Origin: Pyropia yezoensis
Lineage: Eukaryota > Rhodophyta > Bangiophyceae > Bangiales > Bangiaceae
DNA length: 64,000 nt
Direction of reading: 5' to 3'
Assembly (NCBI GenBank): GCA_009829735.1
Contig: CM020619.1
Coordinates: forward strand, 26,562,063-26,626,062
Below the pieces are notes generated by a model. That model made no database searches and was not told the DNA's origin. It was given only the letters and a program-made list of their open reading frames with translations. Positions within the stretch are counted from its first letter, which is position 1. Every line of letters starts with the position of its first letter. Made by a program: the position numbers and the translations under genes. Below are positions 20,419 to 31,580 of the stretch, in pieces.

Positions 20419-23400
20419 TCACGGAGCGGTGAGTTTTTGGGCTTTTGCACCCCACTGGCACCCCATAGACGTCAGCTCCTTACCGAGTGGCGAGGCGGGG
20501 TGCACCAAGTGTCCGTACCGACGGTTGAGCCATGCGTCGAAGCCGAAGTCACCCGGGTAGGGCAAGCCTTCCACGATCTCCACAGGATGACAATGCCCCT
20601 CCCTCGCGTAGTATAGACGCATGCTCACCATAAGCGTTTCGGCTCTCGCCGAGTGAAATGGTCCCGGTCCACACGGAAAGCGGCATCGCGAAGCCCGATT
20701 CTTGTTCAGAATGATCGCAAAGCGCCCGTCCTGGGCCTTCTTCAGCTGGTGGCAGCGGGTGATGGCAGCATCCTCCGCATCGCTGAGGAGCGCGTCAGCC
20801 ACCGACTGAAAAGCGATGCCCGCCGGAGCCCGCCACACCCGCACCAGGGACACCCTGGAGTAGTCCACAGGCCCCAGGTACTCCCGGAAGCGCGTGACCA
20901 GACACGCCTCGTAGTGGGCGCGTTTGGCCCGGAAGCCCGCCATCCAACCCGCCGGGCTTTCGCAGCGGCCGGCGCCGACGGCCATGTGGGCCCCGGAGGC
21001 GCCGTCAGGGTCCCACGCGACTAGTGCGTAGATACCGCCGGCCCACGTTGACAGCAGCTTGTGGTCGGCTGCGCGGTTTGGGCCGACCGCCCAGCCTGCC
21101 GGCCCTAGGCACGGCTCGATACGTGCCGCGCACGCTTCTTCAACCGCGCCTCTCAAAACGCCCACCACGTCGGTGATGTGCGCGAGTTCCGCTGGGTCAA
21201 CCACGGCAGACCGGTCCAAATGCACCATGCCCGCCTCCAAGGCGTCCACAGAGCCCCGGTCCTCCGCGACGGAGGCGGAGGCCTCCCACGGACCCCCACA
21301 CGCACCGGCGGCAGGCACACCGGGCGCCGCGGCACCGGCCGTGGCGGGGGGGGCGGCAGCGCGGGCAGAAGGAGGGGCAGCGCTCTCCTCGGTCGACGAG
21401 GACGAGAGTGTGCCCGGCCAGGCCGGGAGCGGGGCAGCAGCCACCAAGCCGGAGGCGGGAGAGGCGGCGGCAGGAGCAGAAGGAGCGGACGCGGAAGAGG
21501 TTGCGCCGCCCGCGAAAGGGGGGGCGGCGAAAGGGGCCGAGCGCGGGAACCCGGCAGATGCCGCCAAGCCCGAGGCGGGGGGAGGGCCAGCGGGAGCACA
21601 GGGAGGAGTAGCGGCAGCCGCGGCAACGGCCGTGGCGGGGGGGGCGGCGGCTGGGGCAGAAGGAGGGGCAGCGCTCCCCCCGGTCGATGAAGAAGTGGTC
21701 GTGCCAGGCCAGGCCGGGAGAGGGGCAACGGCCGACGAGCCCACGGCGGGGGAAGCGGCGGCAGTGGCCACAGAAGGGGCAGCGCTTTCCCCGGTAGATG
21801 AAGAGGAGGGAGTGCCCGGCCAGGCCGGTAGAGGGGCGGCGGCCGCTCAGCGCGCAGGCGGAGGGTCGACAGCGTGGGAAGGAGGGCCAGCAGGGGCACC
21901 GGCTGGCGCCGCCCAGCCCGCAGCGGGGGGAGCGGCAGCGTGGGAAGGAGGGCCAGCAGGGGCACCGGCTGGCGCCGCCCAGCCCGCAGCGGGGGGAGCG
22001 GCAGCGTGGGAAGGAGGGCCAGCAATGGCACCGGCTGGCGCCGCCCAGCCCGCAGCGGCGGGAGCGGCAGCGTGGGAAGGATGGCCAGCAAGGGCACCGG
22101 CTGGCGCCGCCCAGCCCGCAGCGTCGGGAGCGGCAGCGGGGGCAGCCGGTGGGGCACCGGCAGGGGCCGCCCAGCCCGCGGCGGAGGAAGTGGCAGCGGG
22201 GGCAGCCGGTGGGGCACCGGCAGGGGCCGCCCAGCCCGCGGTGGAGCGAGCGGCAGCGGAGGGCGAAAACAAAGAAGGCGCACCGGCAGAGGCGGCGCAG
22301 CCCGCAGCGGGGGGAGCGGGAGCGGGGGCAGCAGGTGGGGCACCGGCAGGGGCCGCCCAGCCCGCGGCGGAGGGAGCGGCAGCGGGGGGCGAAAAAAAAG
22401 AGGGCGCATCGGCAGGGGCGGCGCAGCCCGCGGCGGAGGGAGCGGCAGCGGGGGGCGAAAAAAAAGAGGGCGCACCGGCAGGGGTGGCGCAGCCCGCAGC
22501 GGGGGGAGCGGCAGCGGGGGCAGCAGGTGGGGCACCGGCATGGGCCGCCCAGCCGGCGGCGGAGGGAGCGGCAGCGGGGGCACCGGCAGGGGCCGCCCAG
22601 CCCGCGGTGGAGGGAGCGGCAGCGGGGGGCGAAAAAAAAGAGGGCGCACCGGCAGGGGCGGCGCAGCCCGCAGCGGGGGGAGCGGCAGCGGGGGCACCGG
22701 CAGGGGCGGCCCAGCTCGCGGCGGAGGGAGCGGCAGCGGGGGGCGAAAAAAAAGACTGCGCACCGGCAGGGGCGGCGCAGCCCGCAGCGGGGGGAGCGGC
22801 AGCGGGGGCAGCAGGTGGGGCACCGGCATGGGCCGCCCAGCCGGCGGCGGAGGGAGCGGCAGCGGGGGCACCGGCAGGGGCCGCCCAGCCCGCGGTGGAG
22901 GGAGCGGCAGCGGGGGGCGAAAAAAAAGAGGGCGCACCGGCAGGGGCGGCGCAGCCCGCAGCGGGGGGAGCGGCAGCGGGGGGCGAAAAAAAAGAGGGCG
23001 CATCGGCAGGGGCGGCGCAGCCCGCAGCGGGGGGAGCGGCAGCGGGGGCAGCCGGTGGGGCACCGGTAGGGGCGGCGCAGCCCGCGGCGGGGGGAGCGGC
23101 AGCGGGGGCACCGGCAGGGGCCGTTCAGCTCGCGGCGGAGGGAGCGGCAGCGGGGGGCGAAAAAAAAGAGGGCGCACCGGCAGAGGCGGCGCAGCCCGCA
23201 GCGGGGGGAGCGGCAGCGGGGGGAGCGGCAGCGGGGGCACCAGGTGGGGCACCGGCAGGGGCCGCCCAGCCCGCGGTGGAGGGAGCGGCAGCGGGGGCAG
23301 CAGGTGGGGCACCGGCAGGGGCCGCCCAGCCCGCGGTGGAGGGAGCGGCAGCGGGGGCAGCAGGTGGGGCACCGGTAGGGGCGGCCCAGCCCGCAGAGGG

Positions 23401-23700
23401 GGGAGCGCCGACAGGGGCCGAAAAAAAAAAGGGGGCACAGGCTGGGGCGGCGCACCCTGCGGCGGGGGGAGCGCCAGCGGGGGCCGAAGGAGGCAAGCTG
23501 GGCGGGGCCGTCCAGCGCATGATGTGAGAAGCGGCGGCAGGAACAGCAGGAGATGCACCGGCGGCGACGGCCCAGCCCGCGGCGGGTGGTGCAGCAAGCG
23601 ACGGGCCAGTAGAGCCAGAGTGTGTCGTCGACGACGACGTGCCACTCGTGGAGTCCGGCTTTTTACGGCCGCATGCACCCCGCCTGGTCTTCCTCCCCAT
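20419..23700 (-). CDS. Ala/Pro-rich protein with ~20-residue GW repeats and a unique C-terminal domain; two in-frame TGA
   Basis: One frame of 1093 codons runs from the ATG at 23700 (MGRKTRRGACGRKKPD, basic) to 20419, with TGA at codons 192 (23127-23125) and 618 (21849-21847). The middle is a 60-bp repeat array encoding AGWAAPAGAPPAAPAAAPS units, some with Cys for Trp and a SFFSPP insert. The last ~330 residues are non-repetitive and balanced, with hydrophobic stretches such as GGIYALVAWDPDG and VSLVRVWRAPAGIAF. That is the part most likely to be a folded domain; I do not recognise it. The first TGA replaces the Trp of a repeat unit. Sense-strand assignment rests on the C-terminal domain. Confidence 0.55.
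21880..23420. repeat. 60-bp coding minisatellite
   Basis: About 25 units of ~60 bp (cccagcccgc...ggagcggcagcgggggcagcaggtggggcaccggc) with a 63-bp variant containing a gcgaaaaaaaagagg block. Several neighbouring units are identical, which indicates recent amplification. Confidence 0.9.
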
Positions 23701-24534
23701 GACGGGGTCAGTTGGGGGTTGGCCGGCGTGCGATAGATGCGAAGTGTTGGAGAAGGGCGGTGAGCGGTCGAGGGAAATAGGCGGTGAGGGAGATGGGCGA
23801 GATGGGCGACGACTGGTCGAGGCTCCGGAGGCGGGTTGCTCAAGGACGCCTCGCCAGCCTTATTTAATTCCTAGCAGCCGCCCTCACCTCATCGCCCCAC
23901 CGCCCAACCCCCCCGCCACGCAGAGCCCTCCGCAACCTCTGCCTGCTCGGTGGTGGGTGCCGGTGGCGACCGGCGGTGCCGGTGGCAAGCGACGGTGCCG
24001 GTGGCGAGCCGCAGGGGCTCGCCTCTCCCCCACCTGCCACAACCTGCACGGCGGCGGGCGGCCGGCGGGTGGCCGGTGCACACCTCTCCTCCCCCCGCCC
24101 CCCCCCCGCCCCTCCCTCGCACTTGCCTTGCCCCCCCCCGCAGCGGCAGACTGCAGGAGGTGGCTGGCGAGCCGCCACTTGCCTTGCCCCCCCAACATGC
24201 ACGGTGGCGGGCGGCGGGCGGCGTCCGGGAGGCGGCTCGCCTCTCCCACCCTGCACTTGCCTTGCCCCCCCCCCGCAACCTCTACCTGCACGGTGGCGGG
24301 CGGCCGGCGGGGGGCCGGTGCTCACCTCTCCCCCTTCTCACCCTTCCGCCCTGCTCTGGCGGTGGCGGGAGGCGGGCGGCGTCGGCGGTGACGAGTGGCA
24401 GGTGGCGCCGGAGGTGACGAGTGGCGGCCGGCGGCCGGCAGAGGGTTTGCCACCACGCAGACCACGGTCAAGGATCTCGTCGGCTGTGGTGGTGGCGGCG
24501 GGGAACCAAGCCCACCGGCCTGCCCCCGTCGGTA
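23701..24534. other. Divergent intergenic region
   Basis: Upstream of the minus-strand gene at 23700. 24000-24330 is an imperfect ~110-bp tandem repeat (acttgccttgccccccc ... tgcacggtggcgggcggc) in three copies. No gene is supported. Confidence 0.5.
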
Positions 24535-25134
24535 ATGGCGATGGTAACGGCGGACGCGGCGGCGGACGCGGCTGCGAACGCGGCGGCGGACGGGTCGACG
24601 GTCGGGGCGACGGACGGGGCGGCGGCCGGGGAGGCCGTGCTGGCGCCTGTCGCGGTGGCGGCAACGGTGATGACAACGGCGGTGGGGGTGGGGACCCGCC
24701 CGCCCCGCCCCCCCCCTGCCCAGCTCTGTGTTCTCATGGAAGCCTTTCTTGAGCGGGAACGCGAGCTGTACGAGGTCTACGTTGTGGAGGAGACGCGTCG
24801 GCGTCTGATGGGCCTGTCGGTCGAGGTGCCACAAGTGGCAGGCACCGCCTCGGGCGTTGACGGCGGTGCCAGGGGCGGCGACGGGGGTGCCAGCTCGGCT
24901 TTCCCCAGCTCGGGCAAGGCTAGCACTGGTCGGCGCCGCCGCCCTTCCTGGGAGATTGTGGCGCCCACCACTGACGACCCACGCGCAGCGCGGCTGTGGA
25001 CGCGGATCCAGCGCAATCGCGCTTCTCCTGCGCGCTCCAATATGAGGCGGGCTCAACGGCGCAGGCGGGCAGCAGCCGCAGCTGCGGGTGCTGCGGGCTC
25101 TGAGGGCTCTGGGGATGGGCAGCCCGCAGAGTGA
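24535..25134 (+). CDS. Hypothetical 199-residue protein
   Basis: ATG at 24535. The first ~60 residues are Ala-rich repeats (TADAAADAAANAAADG). The central MEAFLERERELYEVYVVEE with TRRRLMGLSVEVP looks like a genuine helical segment with balanced composition. The C-terminus is basic (RRAQRRRR) with an Ala/Gly tail. The frame is also open upstream from a GTG at 24421. It ends 75 bp before the 55-G run. Not recognised. Confidence 0.45.
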   Translation: MAMVTADAAADAAANAAADGSTVGATDGAAAGEAVLAPVAVAATVMTTAVGVGTRPPRPPPAQLCVLMEAFLERERELYEVYVVEETRRRLMGLSVEVPQVAGTASGVDGGARGGDGGASSAFPSSGKASTGRRRRPSWEIVAPTTDDPRAARLWTRIQRNRASPARSNMRRAQRRRRAAAAAAGAAGSEGSGDGQPAE

Positions 25135-25204
25135 GGCCAGGGGTGGTGGGTGGCCGGGGTGCGGGGTGGGGCGGCGTGCCGGGCGGGTGGGGCGGGGCGC
25201 GGGG

Positions 25205-25208
<4 letters not shown>

Positions 25209-25263
<55 letters not shown>
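25209..25263 (+). repeat. Poly-G tract, 55 consecutive G
   Basis: Uninterrupted G from 25209 to 25263 as assembled, directly before a minisatellite. The true length is uncertain because such runs are poorly sequenced. Confidence 0.9.
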
Positions 25264-25273
25264 CGTGGGGGGG

Positions 25274-26097
25274 GTAGCACTCCGGCGGGGTGAGCACTGC
25301 CTGGGTGGCGGTAGCACTCCCGGCGGGGTGAGCACTGCCTGGGTGGCGGTAGCACTCCCGGCGGGGTGAGCACTGCCTGACCCGGTGGCGGTAGCACTCC
25401 CGGCGGGGTGAGCACTGCCTGGGTGGCGGTAGCACTCCCGGCGGGGTGAGCACTGCCTGGGTGGCGGTAGCACTCCCGCCGGGGTGAGCACTGCCTGGGT
25501 GGCGGTAGCACTCCCGCCGGGGTGAGCACTGCCTGGGTGGCGGTAGCACTCTCGGCGGGGTGAGCACTGCCTGACCCGGTGGCGGTAGCACTCCCGGCGG
25601 GGTGAGCACTGCCTGGGTGGCGGTAGCACTCCCGGCGGGGTGAGCACTGCCTGGGTGGCGGTAGCACTCCCGCCGGGGTGAGCACTGCCTGGGTGGCGGT
25701 AGCACTCCCGCCGGGGTGAGCACTGCCTGGGTGGCGGTAGCACTCTCGGCGGGGTGAGCACTGCCTGACCCGGTGGCGGTAGCACTCCCGGCGGGGTGAG
25801 CACTGCCTGGGTGGCGGTAGCACTCCGCCGGGGGGGGGGGGCGGCGGGGTGAGCACTGCCTGGGTGGCGGTAGCACTCCCGGCGGGGTGAGCACTGCCTG
25901 ACCCGGTGGCGGTAGCACTCCCGGCGGGGTGAGCACTGCCTGGGTGGCGGTAGCACTCCCGCCGGGGTGAGCACTGCCTGGGTGGCGGTAGCACTCCCGC
26001 CGGGGTGAGCACTGCCTGGGTGGCGGTAGCACTCTCGGCGGGGTGAGCACTGCCTGACCCGGTGGCGGTAGCACTCCCGGCGGGGTGAGCACTGCCT
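25274..26097. repeat. 39-bp minisatellite with 43-bp variant and higher-order order
   Basis: About 20 units of gtgagcactgcctgggtggc + ggtagcactcccggcgggg (39 bp). A 43-bp version carries gacccggtggc (near 25378, 25573, 25767, 25900, 26056), and units end cccggcgggg, cccgccgggg or tctcggcgggg. The variants recur in the same order, the first three 43-bp units being ~195 bp apart. This shows block duplication of about five units. One unit (about 25827-25848) has a G-run expansion. Confidence 0.92.
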
Positions 26098-28930
26098 GTG
26101 TGTGAGCCGGCCAAGCCGGCCAAGCCGGGCGGCCGCCAGCCGGCTGTGGGCGTGACGTTGCAGTTGGACGCGGCCGAGTGGCCCGCCCTGCAGCCGGCTG
26201 GGCAGCAGCAGCAGCCCACCCCGCAGCAGCTGACTGGCTCGGTGCCGGCTGTGCAGCAGCTGACAGGCATGCAGCCTGCGGACAACATAGCAGTGCTGCG
26301 GCTAACCGCGGAGCCATTGGACGTGACGGTGGCGACGACGTCGGTGTCTGGCGTTGGGTCGGCACCGGCCGAGAAGCTGCCTGCCAAGGAGTTGCCGGAC
26401 GCGTCGCAGCAGGCGGCAGAAAGTACGTTGCCGGCGACGCTCTTGGCGGGCGAGGGCCGGCCGACCGGCATGCAGCCGGGGGACAACACTTCGGCGCAAC
26501 AGGTGGCCGGGCAGCTGATGGGCGCCACGGTAGCGGCGACGCTGGTGGCTGGCGTTGGGTTGCAGCCGACGAGCAAGGTGACAATGGGCGCGGCGGGCGG
26601 GGTGGCGGTCGGCGGCCAAGCGGGCGGCGTACCGGTGGGCGGCGTACAGGCTTCTGCGGTGTTGCGGCCCGACGGGACGGGAGCGACTGAGCCTGCGTAC
26701 GACGGCAACTTGGTGGGAGGTACCTGGTCGGAGACGCTGTCTGTGTCGGCGCCGACTGGCACGACACCGGCCGGGTGGACGGTGGTGGGTGGCGCACTGT
26801 CGGGGGCAACGCAGACAGAGTGGACGTCGGCCGGATAGACAGCGGCGGGTGGCGCGCCGTCTGGGGCGGCGCCGGTCAACTCCACGTCGACCGAGTGGAC
26901 GGTGGTAGGCGGTGCGCCGACGGGGGTTGCTGTGGTGGGCGCGACGGATCCGGTTGCAGCGACGGCTGCGACGGTGGTGGAATCTGTGGGCGTGACGTTG
27001 CAGTTGGACGCGGCCGAGTGGCCCGCCCTGCAGCCGGCTGGGCAGCAGCAGCAGCCCACCCCGCAGCAGCCGACTGGCTCGGTGCCGGTGACCCCCGCAG
27101 GGACGGTATTCGCCAGATTGCAGCGCACAGCATCGCGGCATGCAGGGTCCGTACCGGCTGGTGCCGTGGCCGTCGGTGCGGCGGGCTGGGTGGCTATCGA
27201 GGAGCGGAAGAGTGGCGTCCTCGCCGGGGGTACGCAGTCTGCTGGGGTGGTGCTGTCCGACGGGACGAGGGCGAACGAGGCGTCGCTTGCTGGCGATTCG
27301 TTGGAGGCCACCTGGTCGGAGGCGCTGTCTGGGTCGGTGCGGACGGAGTGGACGTCTTCCACCTTCACAGGGGGTGGTGACCTGCCGTCCGGGGTGACGC
27401 AGGCCGACTGGTCGTCGGCTGGGTGGACAGTGGCGGGTGGTGCGCCGTCTGTGTCTGCGTCGTCCGCACCCGCGCCGCTGACGCAAATGGTGGGCAGCGG
27501 CAAGCCTGCGGTTGCGGCGCCGACGGGCGCGACGCCGGCCGGGTGGACCGTGTCTGGCGTCGCGCCGTCTGGGGCGATGCGGACCGACTGGACGACGGCC
27601 GGGTGGTCAGTGGTTGGCAACACGGAGTCGGGTGCGTCGCCGTCCGACTGTTCGCCGCCTGGGTGGGGGCTCGACAGCAGGGCTCCGGCTGGGTTGGATT
27701 CGGCCTCAGCGGCGCCGGCCAGCCGAATGGCAGTTCGCGGTTCGCCGGCTGGGTCTGTGTCACCCGAATCGACGCCGGCTCAAAGGACGCAGGCGAGCGG
27801 CGCCTCATGGGGCCCGCCGCCTTATGCTGCTCCCTTGCCACCACAATCGGTGCAGTTGGGCGGCGCCCCGTCGGGGGTGGCGCCCCCTGCCGCGGTCCCT
27901 CAAGGATGGTCGGTTGTCGGCGGCGCTCCGCCGGGGGCTGGGCCCACCGATGCATCATTGGCAAGGTGGACTCAAGCGGGTTCAGCGTCCTCGGGGGTGG
28001 TGCCAACCTCTCCTGTTTCAGCGGGCTGGTCGTCCATGGGCGGCGCGCCGCCTTGGTCGCCGTCGGCTCAAGAACGGCGGACAGTGGTCGGGGGCGTGCC
28101 AACGGCGGCGGCACCGTCCGACTCCGCTTCGACCGGGTGGCTCGGGAGCGGCGCACCAGCTTGGTCGGCGCCCACCGCTGCGGCGCCGACCAGGTCAAGG
28201 CTGGAGGGCGGCACTGCGTCGGGCGCGTCGCCCATCGGTGCCACACCGCTGGGGTGGACGGTCGCGGGCGGCGCATCATCGCGAGCGGCACCGAGCGCTC
28301 CGACGCTGGCTCACTGGACCGAGGTGGGCGTTGCGTCGTCGGAGGCGAGGCCTGCCGACGCGGCGCCGGCGAGGTGGATGATGGTGGGCGGCGCAACGTC
28401 TGGGGCTTGTGGGCGGCGAACCGGCTGGGGCGACGCTGTCTAACTCACCGCCGCCAGGGTGGATGGCAGCAGCCGTGGCGCCGTCGGCGGCGCGGCCGAC
28501 CGCTCCTACGCCGGCTCAGTGGGTGCAGGTTGGCGGCCCGTCGTCGGCGGCAGCGCCAACCGCTCCCACGCCGGCTCAGTGGGTGCAAGTAGGCGGCCCG
28601 CCATCGGCGGCGGCGCCGATCGCTCCGACGCCGGCTCAATGGGTGCAAGTAGGCGGCGCGCCGTCAAGAGCTCCGCCCGCTGACGCGACGCCGGCACGGT
28701 GGGTGCTGGTGGGCGGCACGCCGCCGGGTGCGACCCCGACCGCCTCGGCGCCGGCTGGGTGGACAGAGGTTGGCGGCACGCCGGCTGGGTCGGCACCGAC
28801 CGGCTGGACTTCAGCCGGTTGGGCGGTTGCAGGTGGCGCACCGCCAGGGTCAGCGCCTCCTGCCTGGACGTCGGCTGGCTGGACGGGTGATGGCGGCGTG
28901 CCGCCGGGGGCCGCGCCTGGGCAGCCGTAA
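26089..28930 (+). pseudogene. Tryptophan-repeat protein gene, broken (TAG and one frameshift)
   Basis: Translation in one frame from 26089 to about 28405, then in another frame to 28930, gives a continuous array of ~20-residue units of the form AGWTVVGGAPSGAAPTDATP, clearest at 26750-28930. No ATG marks the start; the frame opens just after the last TGA of the minisatellite. A TAG at 26836-26838 sits exactly where the repeat has Trp, and a single-base shift occurs near 28400-28410. The first ~250 codons are Gln/Val/Ala-rich with MQPADN/MQPGDN repeats. The lesions suggest a recently inactivated gene or sequencing errors. Function unknown. Confidence 0.5.
26144..26248 (+). repeat. 105-bp direct repeat (second copy 26984-27088)
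   Basis: Both copies are identical except for one base (26231 t, 27071 c). They are offset by exactly 840 bp, which keeps the reading frame, and encode VGVTLQLDAAEWPALQPAG followed by a Gln run. Confidence 0.92.
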
Positions 28931-31580
28931 GTTGCCTGATCCTGGCTGGGCGGACGGGCGGCGGCCAGCTGGGCGGCACGGAGCTGGGTGGCGTGCAAGC
29001 TGGCAGAGTCGTACCTCCGGACATTGACGTCTTGCCCGGCAACTCCAGCCTGTGAGCATGGGCAGGATGAGTGCAGTTGACTGGTGTTTTTTTTTGCCCC
29101 TGTTCTTTTTTTCCTGGTATTCTATTTTTTTATGTATGGAGCTACTCGCCGTCGCGAGTGGGATAGAGCTCCTCGCCGCCGCGAGTGGGAGGGATGAGTT
29201 CAGTTCTTGCCCGACTGTGAGCTTGCTCTCTACTTGCATCGTGCCCTCCGGGCCCGGCCCCCATCGGCACGGGGGTTCCGCCGCCGCCGAAGCCGCCCCA
29301 GGGGCTTATGCCTGGGCAACCGCTTCCGCAGACGACTACAGGAAAAGTGGGTGGTACAAGCCGTGGGCTAGTCTAAAGTCTTTAGTCCAGAGCGGTTTTT
29401 TGAACGCAATGCGTCCACTCTGAAGCGAAGTGCCGCCCATCACAGGTTGTGCTCGCAGGCGTGAACAGTCGCGCAGGACATCCAGGAGAACGCAGTGGTG
29501 AGACAGGTGACCCCGCCACGGCCGCTCCTGTCTCCGCAGGCACCACTGCCGCTTCCACAGCCGCCCGCTAACGCAGCCGCACCAGTGACGTTGCAGCGTC
29601 GACGGTGGGTGTCATCAACCCGTCGTTCCACAGTCCGCCATCGGCAGAGCCAGTACGCCACCACGGTCTACACCTGGGACCACCGGAAAGAGGTGCGCAG
29701 CGTCGCTGCCCTCAGCGGAGTCGCCGGCGCGCGCAGCGGGGGACGGGGGCGGCGGTCTTGGCGCTACCGCAGCTGGAGCATTGGCCAAGCTCGTCGTGCT
29801 CGCTGCATCCGCCGACGCCACCGCCAGGGTCAACATGGGGAGGTCTGGTCGAAAAGGCGAGCGACGCGCCGCCACTGCTGGCGGCCTGGGGCGGTGGTGA
29901 CGACATCGGCGGTAGCGCACTCGTTCGCTCGATGACGCGCCAGGTGCTGGCGCAATGCCGACGATCCCCGGGGCCGCGTCGTCACAAACGGGCACCACGC
30001 CACGCACCGCCGGCGCCACGGCCAGTGCACCGTCACGCCGGTGGGGGGCCGCAGAAGCCACCGCCACAACCACTGTGGTACGCGTCCGCCCGCGCCTGCT
30101 GCTGGCCCGTCGAAAGTCACGGCCGGCACAGAGGCATAGGCGGCGAATCCCGCCACGGCCGTGACGGCGCAAACGGCGCTTGTCAGCCCCTTTGCCGGCG
30201 CCACCGGCCGAAAACCTCGCTGGCGCCAACGGACCGCCGCGGTAGAGGCCTCGCCAGCAAGGCGTGTAGCTGCGTTGTTGGCGGCAGCGGCAACGGCACC
30301 GTTGAAGGAAAGTGCGTCGGCGGCGCCTTGGTGGGTAGCGGCGCCGATCGGAGGGCGTCCGCGGCGCCCAGGTGTGCTCGGCGGAAGTGGAGGAGTAACG
30401 CGCGCGTCAGAGGACGGCAATGCTAAACAAGACGGCCGTAGCCGCTGCGGTTGCAACAGCAACAGTAGGGACAGCACAACCCCCCGACGTCGACAGGACG
30501 AGGTATGCTGGGGGGGGTGGTGGCGGTGGAGGCGGTGCCGACGGAGACGGCGGAGGCGGGAAGATTGTCTGACTCCGCACCGCCGGCCACCACCGCCGCC
30601 GCCGAAGACCCCCTCTCACCGTGGAGAGGATAGTACCCCCCCCCCTGCCTTGAACCCGCTCGGGCGCGCCACGGCCGGCGACGTCTTCGCCGCGGGGCGC
30701 CATCAAGCAGCTTGGCCAGCGCGGCCGCCTGCTTGGCGTCCCCAAGCAGGTGGAGGCCGTCGTGGCAGCGACTGCACGCGGCAGCAGAGTCCCGATCGCG
30801 CCTGCCACTGTGGGACAGACGAGGAGAGGAGAGGTGAGCACAAAGGGAGAGCGCGCCGCCCATACGAACGCGGACCATCAAGCACCAGGGAACACCATCG
30901 ACAGAGATGGCCGGGGGGGAGGGCGGAGGGGGTGAAAGAGGGGCATCGGTGCGAGCACAAAAAGACCGGGAGCAGAGGGCAGCAGCGCGTGAAAAAGCTG
31001 CCGCGGTCGAGCCACGTGACCGGGAATGGCTGTGGGGGCGCATGGGGGGAGAGGCGCGAGGGGGGGGTGGGAGGGGGTGGGTGGGAGGGGTTGGAGGGAA
31101 GCAAGGGTGCGGGGGGGGGGGCGGGGAGCATCTGTGTTCCGCCGAAAGCCTACAATCCTGGGATTGTAGGTTTCGCGTCATCGAATAATTGGCTCCTCCG
31201 TCGCCCTTACTCGCTAAGAAGATCAACGTGTCACACGCCCCCCCCCCCTGAGGACGCTCCTGCCACCCTCCCCACCGCCCGTGCCAGTCTAGCGCCATTC
31301 CCCCGACCACCAACCCTTTGCACCGCCCCACCCTCCCCCTCCACCCTCCCCCTTGTCAAACCCATTCGCGTTTGTGACGTCCTCCACGACGGCCGTCGCA
31401 TTCTCCGTGTGCTCCTCTGGCCTACCCTTCCCTCCCCCGCTTCCGGATTTCGACACTGCACCCTTCCACTCTCCCCTCCCCCGTGCATCGACGACCGCGT
31501 GTTGGTTTCCCCCCCACGCCCCCCTCCTTCCCCCCCCCCTCTCCCCCCCTCGCGACCGCCCCTGCCCGCCTCCCCCGCGG
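28931..31580. other. No confident gene
   Basis: 29050-29200 has T runs and a duplicated ~30-bp unit (gagctactcgccgtcgcgagtgggat). 29500-30900 has frames open on both strands because of GC content, none convincing. 31200-31580 is pyrimidine-rich and resembles the 5' leaders of other genes here. Confidence 0.4.
31143..31175. other. Hairpin, 15-bp stem with one bulge and a 2-nt loop
   Basis: CGAAAGCCTACAATCC (31143-31158), loop TG, GGATTGTAGGTTTCG (31161-31175). The arms are complementary except for one bulged G, inside a lower-GC patch between G-rich tracts. It may be a processing or termination signal or a small transposon relic. Confidence 0.7.

Noticed and set aside
21153-23843. 896-residue minus-strand frame of RPLPLPPPRAG-type repeats
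   Set aside because: It is another frame of the 60-bp minisatellite; the frame that leads into a basic start at 23700 and a unique C-terminal domain at 20419 is preferred.
25274-26097. CRISPR-like array of regularly spaced repeats
   Set aside because: Units are contiguous, with no unique spacers; it is a minisatellite in eukaryotic DNA.
24920-27623. Long minus-strand frames of CSPRRECYRHPGSAHPAG-type repeats
   Set aside because: They arise because a 39-bp repeat has a length divisible by three and no stop on that strand; flanks read better on the plus strand.
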